From assembly GCA_965217825.1 (NCBI GenBank), contig OZ244571.1:3534001-3598000 (forward strand): DNA of 64,000 nt, in the 5' to 3' direction. Below, in pieces: positions 36,226 to 45,170 of this stretch. Under the pieces are notes generated by a model. The model was given only the letters and a program-made list of their open reading frames with translations. It was not told where the DNA came from and did no database searches. The stretch comes from VXNE01 sp965217825 (GTDB lineage Bacteria; Pseudomonadota; Gammaproteobacteria; Pseudomonadales; Azotimanducaceae). Each line of letters begins with the position of its first letter. Within the stretch, counting starts at the first letter, position 1. A program made the position numbers and the translations under genes.

Positions 36226-37926
36226 CCTGATTTTCCAGCGCCGATTGACGGCAGAGACGATGGCCGACAAGGACGCGGTGATCGTGTTTCGGCTCATGCC
36301 GATGCCGTAGCAGCGCGCCTCAAAGTTGTCGATGGCGAGCAGACACATAGCCGCCGCGTCCTTGCCCGTGGACAAGGCGATCTCGCGATAGTCGATGATG
36401 TTAAGCGGCTCGTTCAAGGTATCGACCATGCCGTTGACAAACGCTTCGATGGGACCGCTACCCTGGCCGGCGATGCACACCGAGTTTTCCGACACCTCCA
36501 GCGTCGCCTCGCAGCACTGCCCGCCGTCTTCCCCCTGCGTGAGGTCGTAGTCGATCAGCCTGTAGGGCCCGTCCTCGCACAGGTACTCGTCGATCAACGC
36601 CTGGAAGATTTCGTTCGCGAGAACCTCGCGCCCGAGGTTCTCGGTCATGCGTTGCACATGGCCAGAAAACTCGACCAGCATGTCGCGCGGCAGCGGCACG
36701 CCGTAGTGCTCCTCGAGAATAAAGCCGACACCACCCTTGCCGGATTGGCTGTTGACGCGAACGGTTTCCTTGTACGACGAGCCGACGTCGGCCGGATTGA
36801 TGGGCAGGTACGGGACCTCCCAAATGTCGTCGCCCACCTCCGCCATGCCCTTTCGGATCGCGTCCTGGTGCGAGCCGGAGAACGCCGTAAAGACCAGGTC
36901 TCCCGCATAGGGATGGCGTTCGTGCACGGGCAATTTATTGATGGTCTCGACCGTCTCTCGAATGCGCGGCATGTCGCGGAAATCGAGCTCCGGATCGACT
37001 CCCTGGGAGAACAGGTTCATAGCCACGGTGACGATGTCGCAATTGCCGGTGCGCTCTCCATTGCCGAACAAGGTGCCTTCCACCCGCTCGGCACCGGCCA
37101 TGAGCGCGAGTTCCGTCGCGGCGACCCCCGTTCCGCGATCATTGTGCGTATGCAGGCTGACGACGACGCTGTCCCGCGCCAGAAAGTTGCGGCAGAACCA
37201 CTCGATCTGATCCGCGTACACGTTCGGCGTCGCCATCTCCACGGTGGACGGCAGGTTGACGATGATCTTTTCTTCCGGCGTCGCTCCCCACGCCTCGGCG
37301 ACGGCCGCGCAGATGTCTGCCGCGAAGTCGAGTTCCGTGCCGGTAAAGCTCTCGGGCGAATATTCGAACGTGACGTTGGCACCGGACAACGCCGAGAGCC
37401 CATCGCGGACAATCCTGGTCCCGTCCACGGCCAGTTTGACGATGCCTTCCCGCCCCTTGCGGAACACCACCCGCCGCTGGAGGGTGGAGGTCGAGTTATA
37501 CAGGTGAAAGATGACGTTGGGCGCGCCGTCGAGGGCTTCGACCGTGCGCTCGATCAGTTCCGGGCGGGCCTGGCACAGCACCTGAACCGAAACGTGATCC
37601 GGGATCCGGCCCTCGTCGACAATGCGGCGAATGAAGTCGAAATCTGGCTGCGACGCCGCCGGAAAACCAACCTCGATCTCCGCGAATCCGACGGCCAGCA
37701 GCAAGTCCCACATGCGGATTTTTTCTTCCACGCTCATCGGATCGATGAGCGCCTGGTTGCCGTCCCGGAGATCGACGCTGCACCAGCGCGGCGCGCGCGT
37801 CAGCGTCGCTGCGGGCCAGGTGCGATCCGGCAAATCGATCGGCTTGAAAGCACGATACTTTTCGAACGGCATGGCGCTGACGCGCGCGCCGGCGGCACCG
37901 ACCACGAACTCTTCACTTGGATGCAT
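36220..37926 (-). CDS. leuA: 2-isopropylmalate synthase
   Basis: First step of leucine synthesis. The 568-aa enzyme has the catalytic start CSVDLRDGNQALIDPM, the metal/substrate region HTHNDRGTGVAATELALMAG, and the C-terminal allosteric leucine-binding (LeuA dimer) domain. The length and the DGNQA motif mark the longer LeuA class 2. Upstream are a leucine-rich leader peptide, a hairpin and a strong promoter. The C-terminus runs into the family 2 repeat, which supplies the stop. Confidence 0.95.
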   Translation of the reverse strand: MHPSEEFVVGAAGARVSAMPFEKYRAFKPIDLPDRTWPAATLTRAPRWCSVDLRDGNQALIDPMSVEEKIRMWDLLLAVGFAEIEVGFPAASQPDFDFIRRIVDEGRIPDHVSVQVLCQARPELIERTVEALDGAPNVIFHLYNSTSTLQRRVVFRKGREGIVKLAVDGTRIVRDGLSALSGANVTFEYSPESFTGTELDFAADICAAVAEAWGATPEEKIIVNLPSTVEMATPNVYADQIEWFCRNFLARDSVVVSLHTHNDRGTGVAATELALMAGAERVEGTLFGNGERTGNCDIVTVAMNLFSQGVDPELDFRDMPRIRETVETINKLPVHERHPYAGDLVFTAFSGSHQDAIRKGMAEVGDDIWEVPYLPINPADVGSSYKETVRVNSQSGKGGVGFILEEHYGVPLPRDMLVEFSGHVQRMTENLGREVLANEIFQALIDEYLCEDGPYRLIDYDLTQGEDGGQCCEATLEVSENSVCIAGQGSGPIEAFVNGMVDTLNEPLNIIDYREIALSTGKDAAAMCLLAIDNFEARCYGIGMSRNTITASLSAIVSAVNRRWKIRR

Positions 37927-37971
37927 GGCGAATTTCTCCCGAATTCGTCCCGACTTGTTTGGGGATGACGG

Positions 37972-37986
37972 CGGGCCGAAGGCCCG
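37972..37986 (-). terminator. Candidate attenuator hairpin in the leuA leader
   Basis: Minus-strand CGGGCCTTCGGCCCG, 6-bp stem with a 3-nt loop, 20 bp after the leader peptide stop. A second small hairpin (GCCGGC-GCCGGC, 38002-38016) overlaps the end of the leader peptide. No U-run follows, so the mechanism may not be a simple intrinsic terminator. Confidence 0.5.
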
Positions 37987-38006
37987 GATTTTGAGGTATA
38001 TGCCGG

Positions 38007-38072
38007 CTAAGCCGGCAGGAGAAGTGCCAAGGGTAACGCGATCTCGAACAGAACTGGAGTGCGTTGGGTCAT
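38007..38072 (-). CDS. leuA leader peptide, leucine-rich
   Basis: 21 codons from ATG 38072 to TAG 38009: MTQRTPVLFEIALPLALLLP and a final Ala. Six leucine codons, three of them consecutive (CTT CTC CTG) near the end, just before a hairpin, which is the layout of amino-acid attenuation leaders. Starts 9 bp after a -10 box, so the untranslated part is short. Confidence 0.75.
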   Translation of the reverse strand: MTQRTPVLFEIALPLALLLPA

Positions 38073-38080
38073 GGCGGCGA

Positions 38081-38108
38081 ACTATAGACCTGTTTCGGCG
38101 CTTGTCAA
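38081..38108 (-). promoter_or_regulatory. Sigma-70-like promoter of leuA
   Basis: TTGACA (38108-38103), 16-bp spacer, TATAGT (38086-38081). Nearly consensus, directly upstream of the leucine-rich leader peptide. Confidence 0.75.
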
Positions 38109-38126
38109 CGCGACCCCGGTCTTTGC

Positions 38127-38152
38127 GGCGCCAGGCACCGGCTGTGGGGCAC
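38127..38152 (+). repeat. Family 1 repeat, tail fragment (copy F)
   Basis: GGCGCCAGGCACCGGCTGTG followed by GGGCAC matches the 3' tail of copies A, B and D. It lies between the leuA promoter and the purT stop codon. Confidence 0.6.
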
Positions 38153-38154
38153 TG

Positions 38155-39348
38155 CTAGCCGAGCCCGAGGTTGCAGTGCACGGCGGCGGCGGCGATTCTC
38201 GCCTTGTTACGCGCATCGTCGATGGATTCGCCAACCGCCAGGGCAACGCCCATGCGTCGCTCGCCCCGCACTTCCGGTTTTCCGAACAGGCGAATCTCCG
38301 TGCCCGGCACGGCGAGGGCGACATCGAGCCCGGAGTACGTCACCTGGTCGGAGTCGCCATGCGCGATGATCACCGCGGAAGCCGCCGGTCCGCGCTGCAC
38401 GATTTCCGGTACCGGCAAACCCAGTATCGCTCGGGCGTGGAGCGCGAATTGGGACTTGTCCTGGCTGATCATCGTCACCATGCCGGTATCGTGCGGCCTC
38501 GGACTCACCTCCGAAAACAGGACCGCGTCGCCCTTGATGAAAAACTCGACGCCGAAGATTCCGCGGCCGCCCAGTGCGCCGGTGACCAGTGCCGCTATAC
38601 GCTGCGCCTCGGCGCGGGCGACTTCACTCATGGGTTGGGGTTGCCAGGATTCCCGATAGTCGCCGCCCTCCTGGCGATGCCCGATGGGTTCGCAGAACAC
38701 CAACTTGCCATCGCCGTAGCGCACGGTGAGCAGGGTGATCTCATAGTCGAAATCGACGAGACCCTCGACAATGACCCGATCGGCGGCACCCCGCGCGGCG
38801 CTATGAGCCAGCCGCCACGCCTGCTGCGCATCGTCCCGCGCCGCCACGGTGGACTGTCCCTTGCCGGACGAACTCATCACCGGCTTCACGATGCACGGCA
38901 CGCCGATGTCGTCGATCGCGGCGAAATATTCCTGCTCCGTCTCCGCGAAACGATAAGCGGAGGTCGCAACGCCGAGTTCCTCCGCTGCGAGCCGGCGGAT
39001 GCCTTCGCGATTCATGGTCAGGCGCGCCGCCCGCGCGGTCGGCACGATGTTGTAGCCCTCGCGTTCCAGTTCCACCAGTGTCGGCGTCGCGATGGCTTCG
39101 ATTTCCGGCACGACCAGGCGCGGTCTTTCCGCCTCGATCACCGCGCGCAGCGCTTCGCCATCCAACATGTCGATGGCCCGGCCGCGATGCGCGACCTGCA
39201 TGGCGGGCGCATTGGCGTAGCGGTCGACGGCGATGACTTCAACGCCGAAGCGCTGCAAGGCAATCACGACCTCCTTGCCCAGTTCCCCCGCGCCGAGCAG
39301 CATCACCCGCGTCGACGTCCTAGATAACGGCGTGCCGATTTCGATCAT
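38155..39348 (-). CDS. purT: Formate-dependent phosphoribosylglycinamide formyltransferase 2
   Basis: ATP-grasp purine enzyme, 397 aa. Motifs: VMLLGAGELGKEVVIALQR, ATP-grasp loop VMSSSGKGQSTV, EGLVDFDYEITLLTVR, and SEVSPRPHDTGMVTMISQ. It starts with ATG 39348 overlapping the stop of the gamma-carbonic-anhydrase-like gene (ATGA). No purN was seen in the window. Confidence 0.95.
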   Translation of the reverse strand: MIEIGTPLSRTSTRVMLLGAGELGKEVVIALQRFGVEVIAVDRYANAPAMQVAHRGRAIDMLDGEALRAVIEAERPRLVVPEIEAIATPTLVELEREGYNIVPTARAARLTMNREGIRRLAAEELGVATSAYRFAETEQEYFAAIDDIGVPCIVKPVMSSSGKGQSTVAARDDAQQAWRLAHSAARGAADRVIVEGLVDFDYEITLLTVRYGDGKLVFCEPIGHRQEGGDYRESWQPQPMSEVARAEAQRIAALVTGALGGRGIFGVEFFIKGDAVLFSEVSPRPHDTGMVTMISQDKSQFALHARAILGLPVPEIVQRGPAASAVIIAHGDSDQVTYSGLDVALAVPGTEIRLFGKPEVRGERRMGVALAVGESIDDARNKARIAAAAVHCNLGLG

Positions 39349-39926
39349 TCTCGATCCGCTTCCTCTTGGATTTGCATATGTGTCTTGTACAACTTGAAGT
39401 TATCTACATAAAGATTTGAAAAATAGGTTATTTCTTCAATCTCTTCTACGGAAAGTTCACGCACGACCCGACCCGGAGAACCCAGTACGAGACTGCCGTC
39501 CGGAATTTCCTTGCCTTCGGTCACCAATGCGTTGGAGCCGATCAGGCAATTGGAGCCGATCCTCGCGCCGTTCATCACGACGGCATGGATACCGATGAGC
39601 GAGTTGTGGCCAATCGCGCAGCCGTGCACCACGGCGTGGTGGCCGACCGTCACGCCATCGCCTATGGTCACCGGATATGCGTCGTCCATGTGGACCACGG
39701 CGCAATCCTGAATGTTGGTGTTCGCGCCGATTGTCACCGTGTCGTAGTCGCCGCGCACCACGGCGCCGAACCACACGCTGACGTTGTGGTGCAGCACCAC
39801 CGCACCGACCACCGAGGCGGACTCGGCCACGAAATAGTCGCCGCGCGTCACCACGCGCCGGTCGCCCAAGGCATAGATCACGCGCTTCCGCCCTCCCGCG
39901 ACGGTGCCTGTCCCTTGCAGCCACAT
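39345..39926 (-). CDS. Gamma-carbonic-anhydrase-like hexapeptide-repeat protein
   Basis: 193-aa left-handed beta-helix protein of the gamma-CA/YrdA family: repeats such as VSVWFGAVVRGDYDTVTIG, TNIQDCAVVHMD, TVGHHAVVHGC, ALIGIHAVVMNGA-like segments. The metal-binding histidines of the family are present in HMDD, GHHAVVHG. ATG 39926 chosen because the extension beyond it has no repeat. Enzyme activity in YrdA-like members is often unproven. Coupled to purT. Confidence 0.85.
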   Translation of the reverse strand: MWLQGTGTVAGGRKRVIYALGDRRVVTRGDYFVAESASVVGAVVLHHNVSVWFGAVVRGDYDTVTIGANTNIQDCAVVHMDDAYPVTIGDGVTVGHHAVVHGCAIGHNSLIGIHAVVMNGARIGSNCLIGSNALVTEGKEIPDGSLVLGSPGRVVRELSVEEIEEITYFSNLYVDNFKLYKTHMQIQEEADRE

Positions 39927-40028
39927 TGTGTCGAAGCCGCGTGCGCAAATCCATCGAAGACCTTCGAATTCTGCCGCATGGCCAGAGGACAAGAAGGGGC
40001 GGCCGCGCGCCGGGCTATAATCGCCCGC

Positions 40029-40616
40029 GTGAACTACTGCAGCAGGTGCGGGGCGCCCGTATCGAAGCAAATCCCGCCGGGCGATGATCGCGAACGATTC
40101 GTGTGCCCCGGCTGCGGCACGATCCACTACCAGAATCCAAAGATCGTGACGTGTTGCGTGCCCGTCTTCGAAGACCGCGTCCTGCTGTGTCGCCGCGCGA
40201 TTGAACCGCGCCGGGGGCTCTGGACCTTGCCCGGGGGATACCTCGAGACCGGCGAGACAGTCTTTGACGGCGCCGCGCGCGAGACCTGGGAGGAAGCCCG
40301 CGCCCGTGTCGATGGCCACGGCTTGTATACCGTATTCAACCTGCCGCACATCTCGCAGGTCTACATGTTTTACCGTGCCCACCTGATCGGCGGTCGCTAC
40401 GGCATCGGCGATGAAACCCTGGAAACGCGCCTCTTCCGCGAACCCGACATTCCCTGGAACGAACTCGCGTTCCCGGTCATCTCGAAAACGCTTGCACATT
40501 ACTTCCGTGATCGATCGCGCGGGGTATTTCCCGTCCGGGTCGAGGACATCATCATCCAGAACGACATCGACAAGCATCCGACGCCGAGCGGCCCGCATGG
40601 CTGCTCAGAGCAATAG
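40029..40616 (+). CDS. Nudix hydrolase with N-terminal zinc ribbon
   Basis: 195 aa from GTG 40029. The zinc ribbon is YCSRCGAP and CPGCGTIHYQNPK; the Nudix box is GGYLETGETVFDGAARETWEEARA, slightly split (family G-x5-E-x7-REUXEE). The IHYQNPK zinc ribbon resembles those of NudC-like and related hydrolases; the substrate is not evident. It overlaps the next gene by 20 bp. Confidence 0.9.
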   Translation: MNYCSRCGAPVSKQIPPGDDRERFVCPGCGTIHYQNPKIVTCCVPVFEDRVLLCRRAIEPRRGLWTLPGGYLETGETVFDGAARETWEEARARVDGHGLYTVFNLPHISQVYMFYRAHLIGGRYGIGDETLETRLFREPDIPWNELAFPVISKTLAHYFRDRSRGVFPVRVEDIIIQNDIDKHPTPSGPHGCSEQ

Positions 40617-41721
40617 CCGGTTGTCCGAGGCCCCCGACAGCCGAGCGGGTGTCGGCAAGATCGAAACCAAGCCGCGCGGAGTCCAATCGCGCAGTGCAGC
40701 CGGGCAAGCCGCCGGCGCCTTCGGTATCGGCGCGCCCGCGCGGATCGCTCGGTACGGCGCAGGCAACATCAACGACAGCTACCGCCTGACCGCCCGCGAC
40801 GGCGGCGACTACCTGTTGCAGCGAATCAACCAAGCCGTCTTCGTCCATCCCGAACGCATCGCCCGCAACCTGGAGCGTCTGTATGCGGCGCGGCCCGACC
40901 GGCTGCCCGAGATCCTGCGGGCGGCGGACGGCGAACTGCTGCATCGGGATGCCGACGGCGGGTTCTGGCGTCTGTACCGCTTCGTATCCGGGAGCCGCCA
41001 TGTGGACACCGCGGCGACGCCCGAAATAGCCCGCGCGGCGGGTCGCGCGTTCGGCGCGTTCCTGGACGAAACCCGCAGCCTGCGGCCTAGCGACTTCGAG
41101 GATACCGTGGCGGGATTCCACGACCTGCCCGCCCGTCTCGGTGCGTTTGAACGCGCCCTGGATGCCGATTTCCGCAACCGCGCGCGGCTTGCGCAAGACG
41201 CCTGCGCCGCGATCGAACGCCATTCCGGTCTCGCGGCCGTTGAGTTTCCGCGCAACCGCATCGCGCACAACGACTGCAAGATCAGCAACGTGCTGTTCGA
41301 TGCCAACAGCCCGCGCGCGCTCTGCGTGGTCGACTTGGACACCGTCATGCCGGGCGCCGCCGGATTCGACTTCGGCGACCTCGCCCGCTCGGCGGCGGCG
41401 CACACCGACGAGAACGAAACCGATGCGTCGCGCATCGGTCTCGACCTCGCCCGGGTCGAGGCCGTCGCCTGCGGATTCTGCGCGACCGCGTCCCTGACAC
41501 CCGCGGAAGAGGACACCCTGGTCGACGGCATCCTGCAGGTCACGTTCATGCTTGCCGTGCGATTTCTGACGGACTACCTCGAAGGCGACGGCTACTTCCG
41601 TACCGCCTACGCCGATCACAACCTCGACCGCGCTCGCAACCAGTTGGCGCTGCTGCGTGACATGGACGGCCAGCGGTCGGCGCTGGAGAGGATAGTCGGG
41701 AACGCCGCGAAGGGCGCATAG
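40597..41721 (+). CDS. APH-fold phosphotransferase (sugar/aminoglycoside kinase-like)
   Basis: 374-aa kinase-like protein. The nucleotide loop reads RYGAGNINDSYRLTA, close to N-acetylhexosamine 1-kinase-like members; the catalytic loop is IAHNDCKISNVLFD and the metal-binding DLDTVMPG follows. It starts within the Nudix gene. The first 50 residues are low-complexity. A sugar kinase is more likely than a resistance enzyme, by motif only. Confidence 0.8.
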   Translation: MAAQSNSRLSEAPDSRAGVGKIETKPRGVQSRSAAGQAAGAFGIGAPARIARYGAGNINDSYRLTARDGGDYLLQRINQAVFVHPERIARNLERLYAARPDRLPEILRAADGELLHRDADGGFWRLYRFVSGSRHVDTAATPEIARAAGRAFGAFLDETRSLRPSDFEDTVAGFHDLPARLGAFERALDADFRNRARLAQDACAAIERHSGLAAVEFPRNRIAHNDCKISNVLFDANSPRALCVVDLDTVMPGAAGFDFGDLARSAAAHTDENETDASRIGLDLARVEAVACGFCATASLTPAEEDTLVDGILQVTFMLAVRFLTDYLEGDGYFRTAYADHNLDRARNQLALLRDMDGQRSALERIVGNAAKGA

Positions 41722-41796
41722 CCCGCCCCCGGCGCCTTGCCGCGCCAAACCGGCACCGGTACTCTGGCCCTCTCAAGCCAAGCACGGACACTCGCG

Positions 41797-42213
41797 ATGA
41801 AATACCTCCATACCATGGTTCGGGTGAACGACCTCGACACCTCCATCGACTTCTACACGAAACTGGGCTTAAGCGAAGTCCGCCGCCACGACATCGAAGC
41901 CGGCCGCTACACGCTCGTCTTCATGGCGGCGCCGGGGGATGAAGACGCGCAGATCGAACTCACCCACAACTGGGACCCCGAAAACTTGAGCGGTGGCCGC
42001 AACTTCGGTCATCTCGCGTATCGGGTGGACGATATCTACGCGCTCTGCCAATCGCTGATGGACGCCGGGGTCACGATCAATCGCCCGCCCCGGGACGGGC
42101 ACATGGCATTCGTGCGCTCGCCCGACAACATTTCCATCGAAATCCTGCAGAAAGACGGGCCGCTGCCGCCGGCCGAACCTTGGGCCAGCATGGCGAATAC
42201 CGGCGAGTGGTAA
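41797..42213 (+). CDS. gloA: Lactoylglutathione lyase (glyoxalase I)
   Basis: 138 aa from ATG 41797. It has the start MKYLHTMVRVNDLDTSIDFY, EARHDIEAGRYTLVF-like metal residues, IELTHNWD, and GHLAYRVDDIYALC with the second-half metal ligands. Typical GloA length. Detoxifies methylglyoxal as its glutathione adduct. Probable promoter region between 41721 and 41797 not resolved. Confidence 0.93.
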   Translation: MKYLHTMVRVNDLDTSIDFYTKLGLSEVRRHDIEAGRYTLVFMAAPGDEDAQIELTHNWDPENLSGGRNFGHLAYRVDDIYALCQSLMDAGVTINRPPRDGHMAFVRSPDNISIEILQKDGPLPPAEPWASMANTGEW

Positions 42214-42279
42214 GGGCACCGCCCATCGCTGGCGGGAAAGCGTAGAATGCAGAACATAGGCCGGGGAGGAACTTAAATC

Positions 42280-43287
42280 ATGGCAGAACCCGCAATCAAA
42301 ACGGAAGAACCCGTAACCAGGTCCCAGACCACACTCGATCGCTCATGGAACGAAATCTGTGAGCTTGGATTGCAGAAACATGTGGCCGAGCTCGATGCCT
42401 ACGGCTACACGATAGTCCCGCCCGAGATCGCCAACCCCAACGGCCTCGCGGAGCGATTGCTGGAGAAGTGTCTGGATATCGCCGAGCGGCGCAACGGCGA
42501 GCGGCCCGACCTGGAGAACGGCTCGACGCACGTCAACCTTGAGGGGACGGAAGTGGGGATGCGTTACGTGGGACATACCTATCATCCACACGGCCCGCTA
42601 GGCGACGTGTTCCATTCGCTGCTGCTCGAACACGAGGTGTTCGAAGAGGTGCTGATGAACCCGGTGAGGCTCGCGCTGGTCACGCACCTGATCGGCTACA
42701 ACGCGGTGATGTCGAGCATGGGCTGCTGGATGAAAGGGGCCAATAGCACCACGCTGGCGTTGCATGCGGACAACTCGCTGCCGTCACCGCTGCCGCCGCA
42801 TGCCATCGGCTGCCAGACGACCTACTGGTTGACTGATTACACCCGAGAAAACGGCTCGACGGCGGTAGTGCCGGGTAGCCACAAGTGGTGCCGCCAACCG
42901 CTCGGCGAAGAGAAGATCGTGCCGGAAAAGGAAGGCGATCGCGGCAATCAGCAGGCGATCCCGCTAGAAGGCAAGGCCGGCTCCCTGCTGGTGCACCACA
43001 GCAACCTCTGGCACGGCGCGTACAACCGCACCGCGCCGGGGGTCCGCGTCAGCCTGACGAACTACATGCTGCGGCATTTCATGCGGACGACGGAGAATTA
43101 CATCGACCAGATCCCGCAGGAAACGCTCGACCGGCACGGGCCACGTTTCGCGATCCTGACCCAGCAGGGCGTTAAGGTGGGGGGCTCGAACCCGACCGAG
43201 ACAAAGCACAGAGTCGAGACCGCCGAGAAATACCTCTCTGCCTACGCGCAGGAGATCGGAGAAGGCTACCGGCCCGTGGAACAATGA
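42280..43287 (+). CDS. Phytanoyl-CoA dioxygenase family (PhyH) protein
   Basis: 335-aa Fe(II)/2-oxoglutarate oxygenase. The facial triad is visible as LHADNSLP (HxD) and LWHGAYNRTAPGVRVSL with the distal His and the oxoglutarate Arg. A GGGGAGGAAC site precedes ATG 42280. PhyH family members act on varied substrates (phytanate, ectoine, halogenation), so the substrate is not assigned. No obvious operon partner. Confidence 0.88.
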   Translation: MAEPAIKTEEPVTRSQTTLDRSWNEICELGLQKHVAELDAYGYTIVPPEIANPNGLAERLLEKCLDIAERRNGERPDLENGSTHVNLEGTEVGMRYVGHTYHPHGPLGDVFHSLLLEHEVFEEVLMNPVRLALVTHLIGYNAVMSSMGCWMKGANSTTLALHADNSLPSPLPPHAIGCQTTYWLTDYTRENGSTAVVPGSHKWCRQPLGEEKIVPEKEGDRGNQQAIPLEGKAGSLLVHHSNLWHGAYNRTAPGVRVSLTNYMLRHFMRTTENYIDQIPQETLDRHGPRFAILTQQGVKVGGSNPTETKHRVETAEKYLSAYAQEIGEGYRPVEQ

Positions 43288-43733
43288 GCCGCGCGCATCC
43301 CTGATGACGCTCATGGCCGAGATCGCCCGAACGCCACTTGTGCTTTCGCAATTTTCCTTGCCCGCTGCTCCGGAATCCGCGTCCTGAACGCACTTTCGTG
43401 ATTTACCCAGGACCCGGGACGTGCCAGTTGGCGAGAGGACGTTCACGCCGTTGCTGCACCAGATGATCTGGAAGCCAAGGGCCCGGAATTTCCAATGAAG
43501 CCGCGAGCGCTGGCGGCCGCCGCTGTGGATTTGTGGACGAGTCCTGCGGACCGGCGCGCGCCCTTCGGGGCGTGTGGACAGCCCGTGGACAACGCGCTCG
43601 GCCGAGTCGCCATCGACCGGGCGTTCCGCCGCGCGTTGCCCACCGGCTGCCCACACTCGCGCGCCTCTCGCCCACAACCCCACAGCTCGGCAACAAGTTT
43701 TTTCTTCTCGAAAAAGAGGAAGGCCCGAACCGC
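43288..43733 (+). other. Gene-free stretch between the PhyH gene and the HigA remnant
   Basis: About 445 bp. Open frames on both strands overlap each other and lack ribosome sites. The sequence is GC-rich in its second half, with TGTGGATTTGTGGACGAG and CGTGTGGACAGCCCGTGGA, giving several near-repeats of GTGGAC. No gene is supported. Confidence 0.5.
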
Positions 43734-43780
43734 AAAAAGGGGCATTTCTGCTTTGGAGAAAAGGGGACATTTCTGCTTTG
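43734..43780 (+). repeat. Two direct copies of an IS-end-like 21-bp sequence
   Basis: AAAAGGGGCATTTCTGCTTTG (43735-43755) and AAAAGGGGACATTTCTGCTT (43759-43780). They lie exactly where homology of the next gene to HigA starts, so they probably mark a transposon junction. Confidence 0.6.
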
Positions 43781-43781
43781 C

Positions 43782-44066
43782 GTTGATACAGACGAAGACG
43801 AGCTCGATGTTCTGGCTATGATCGTTGAAGCTTATGAAGACAAGCGCTTTGCAATACCAGATGCCCACCCTCTGGAAGTCATTCGCTTCGTAATGGAACA
43901 AAACGACATGAGGGACAAGGACCTGATGCCATTTATAGGGAGTTCTGGACCGGTGTCGGAAGTCATGTCCGGTCGGCGACCATTGACGATCAACATGATT
44001 CGAAAACTCCAGAGCGGCCTGAAGATACCTGCGGACGCTTTGATCAGAGAATACGATGTGGCGTAG
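43782..44066 (+). pseudogene. 5'-truncated HigA-like antitoxin (helix-turn-helix)
   Basis: The frame encodes DEDELDVLAMIVEAYEDKRF, HPLEVIRFVMEQNDMRDKDL, SEVMSGRRPLTINMIRKLQSGL and a final REYDVA, which is the C-terminal half of HigA-type antitoxins. The N-terminal half is missing and replaced by unrelated sequence, and no HigB toxin gene precedes it. An internal ATG at 43818 could still allow a short product. The codon use is less GC-rich than the neighbours, suggesting acquired DNA. Confidence 0.7.
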
Positions 44067-44098
44067 TAACACCATAGGCGTCGTCTTTCCGACGACGG

Positions 44099-45049
44099 CT
44101 AGCGATCTACGCCCTTCTCCCAGTGTCGGACCAGCGGTGCCAGGTCGTCCCAGAATGCTTCGGGGATATCCACCGATCCCGCTTTCGCGTTCGCCGCGGC
44201 TTCCTCCGGCGTTCGACCGCCGGGAATGGCGCACGCGACCTGCGGATGGCGCGTACACCATTGCAGGGAAGCTGCCAGGAGGGAGATTCCGTACTGGTTG
44301 CAGAGGTCTTCGATCTTGCCGACCTGGGCAAGACATTCGGCACTGAAATTTCGCCGGCCCTCGGCGGATACCTGCGAGGGCCCCGTGGCGAGAAGTCCGA
44401 TCTCCAGCGGCGTGGCGCAGGAAATTCCGATGTTGTATTTCTCAGCCGCAGGCAGGATGACCTCCGCGGCGGTCTGGTTGAGAAGGCTCCAGGCGTCGGG
44501 AACCACAGCGGCGTCGAATTCCCCGGTCACGATGAAGGGTGTATTGATCTCGGGGTCATTACAGGCGATGCCGATCCAACGGACCAGTCCTTCGTTCTGA
44601 AGCTTGCGAAGCGCGCCAAGGGCGCCATCGTCGCTCATGACTTCTTCCACCGGGTAACCGCCCGCATCGTGGATGTAGACGACCTCGAACTTTTCGATAC
44701 CGAGGCGTTCCTGGCTGCCCTCGAAGGCCTGCAGAATGCCGTCGTACGAATGGTCCCGCCCTTCTCCGAGATAACCGACCTTGGTGACGATAGTACACTT
44801 GGCTGCCAGGTCCGGGCGCCGCTTGAGCGCTTCGCCGACGATCTTCTCCGATCCACCCCGCGAGTAGACGTAGGCCGTATCAATGAGTGTGCAGCCTCCC
44901 TCTATGGCGGCCAGAATGGTCTGCACACCAAGCTCAAAGTCCATGTCCGGCGTACTGATGCCGGAGTTCGCTGGCTTGCCGGAGTACATGCTGCCGAGCC
45001 CCACGATAGAAACCTCGAGGCCTGTCCGTCCCAGAATTTTGGTTCTCAT
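44099..45049 (-). CDS. Aldo/keto reductase
   Basis: 316 aa from ATG 45049 with a GGGAGGAAT ribosome site. It begins MRTKILGRTGLEVSIVGLGS, has the catalytic Tyr in LIDTAYVYSRG and a Lys in CTIVTKVGYLG, His in VVYIHDAGG, and the C-terminal cofactor part VACAIPGGRTPEEA. Substrate unknown; the family includes D-threo-aldose dehydrogenase-like members. Downstream of ilvA by 121 bp on the same strand. Confidence 0.9.
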   Translation of the reverse strand: MRTKILGRTGLEVSIVGLGSMYSGKPANSGISTPDMDFELGVQTILAAIEGGCTLIDTAYVYSRGGSEKIVGEALKRRPDLAAKCTIVTKVGYLGEGRDHSYDGILQAFEGSQERLGIEKFEVVYIHDAGGYPVEEVMSDDGALGALRKLQNEGLVRWIGIACNDPEINTPFIVTGEFDAAVVPDAWSLLNQTAAEVILPAAEKYNIGISCATPLEIGLLATGPSQVSAEGRRNFSAECLAQVGKIEDLCNQYGISLLAASLQWCTRHPQVACAIPGGRTPEEAAANAKAGSVDIPEAFWDDLAPLVRHWEKGVDR

Positions 45050-45170
45050 GATTCCTCCCTCACTCCTGTTCCCAATCAACAATTCGTTATTCACCAGCGG
45101 TTCCCAGTATCGCACTAATGTTCGCTGGGGCGTTCGCGATGTCGCTGCGGAGCGCCCGGTGAGGATGCCG

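Noticed and set aside
36214..37968. A 584-codon plus-strand open frame
   Set aside because: Antisense to leuA.
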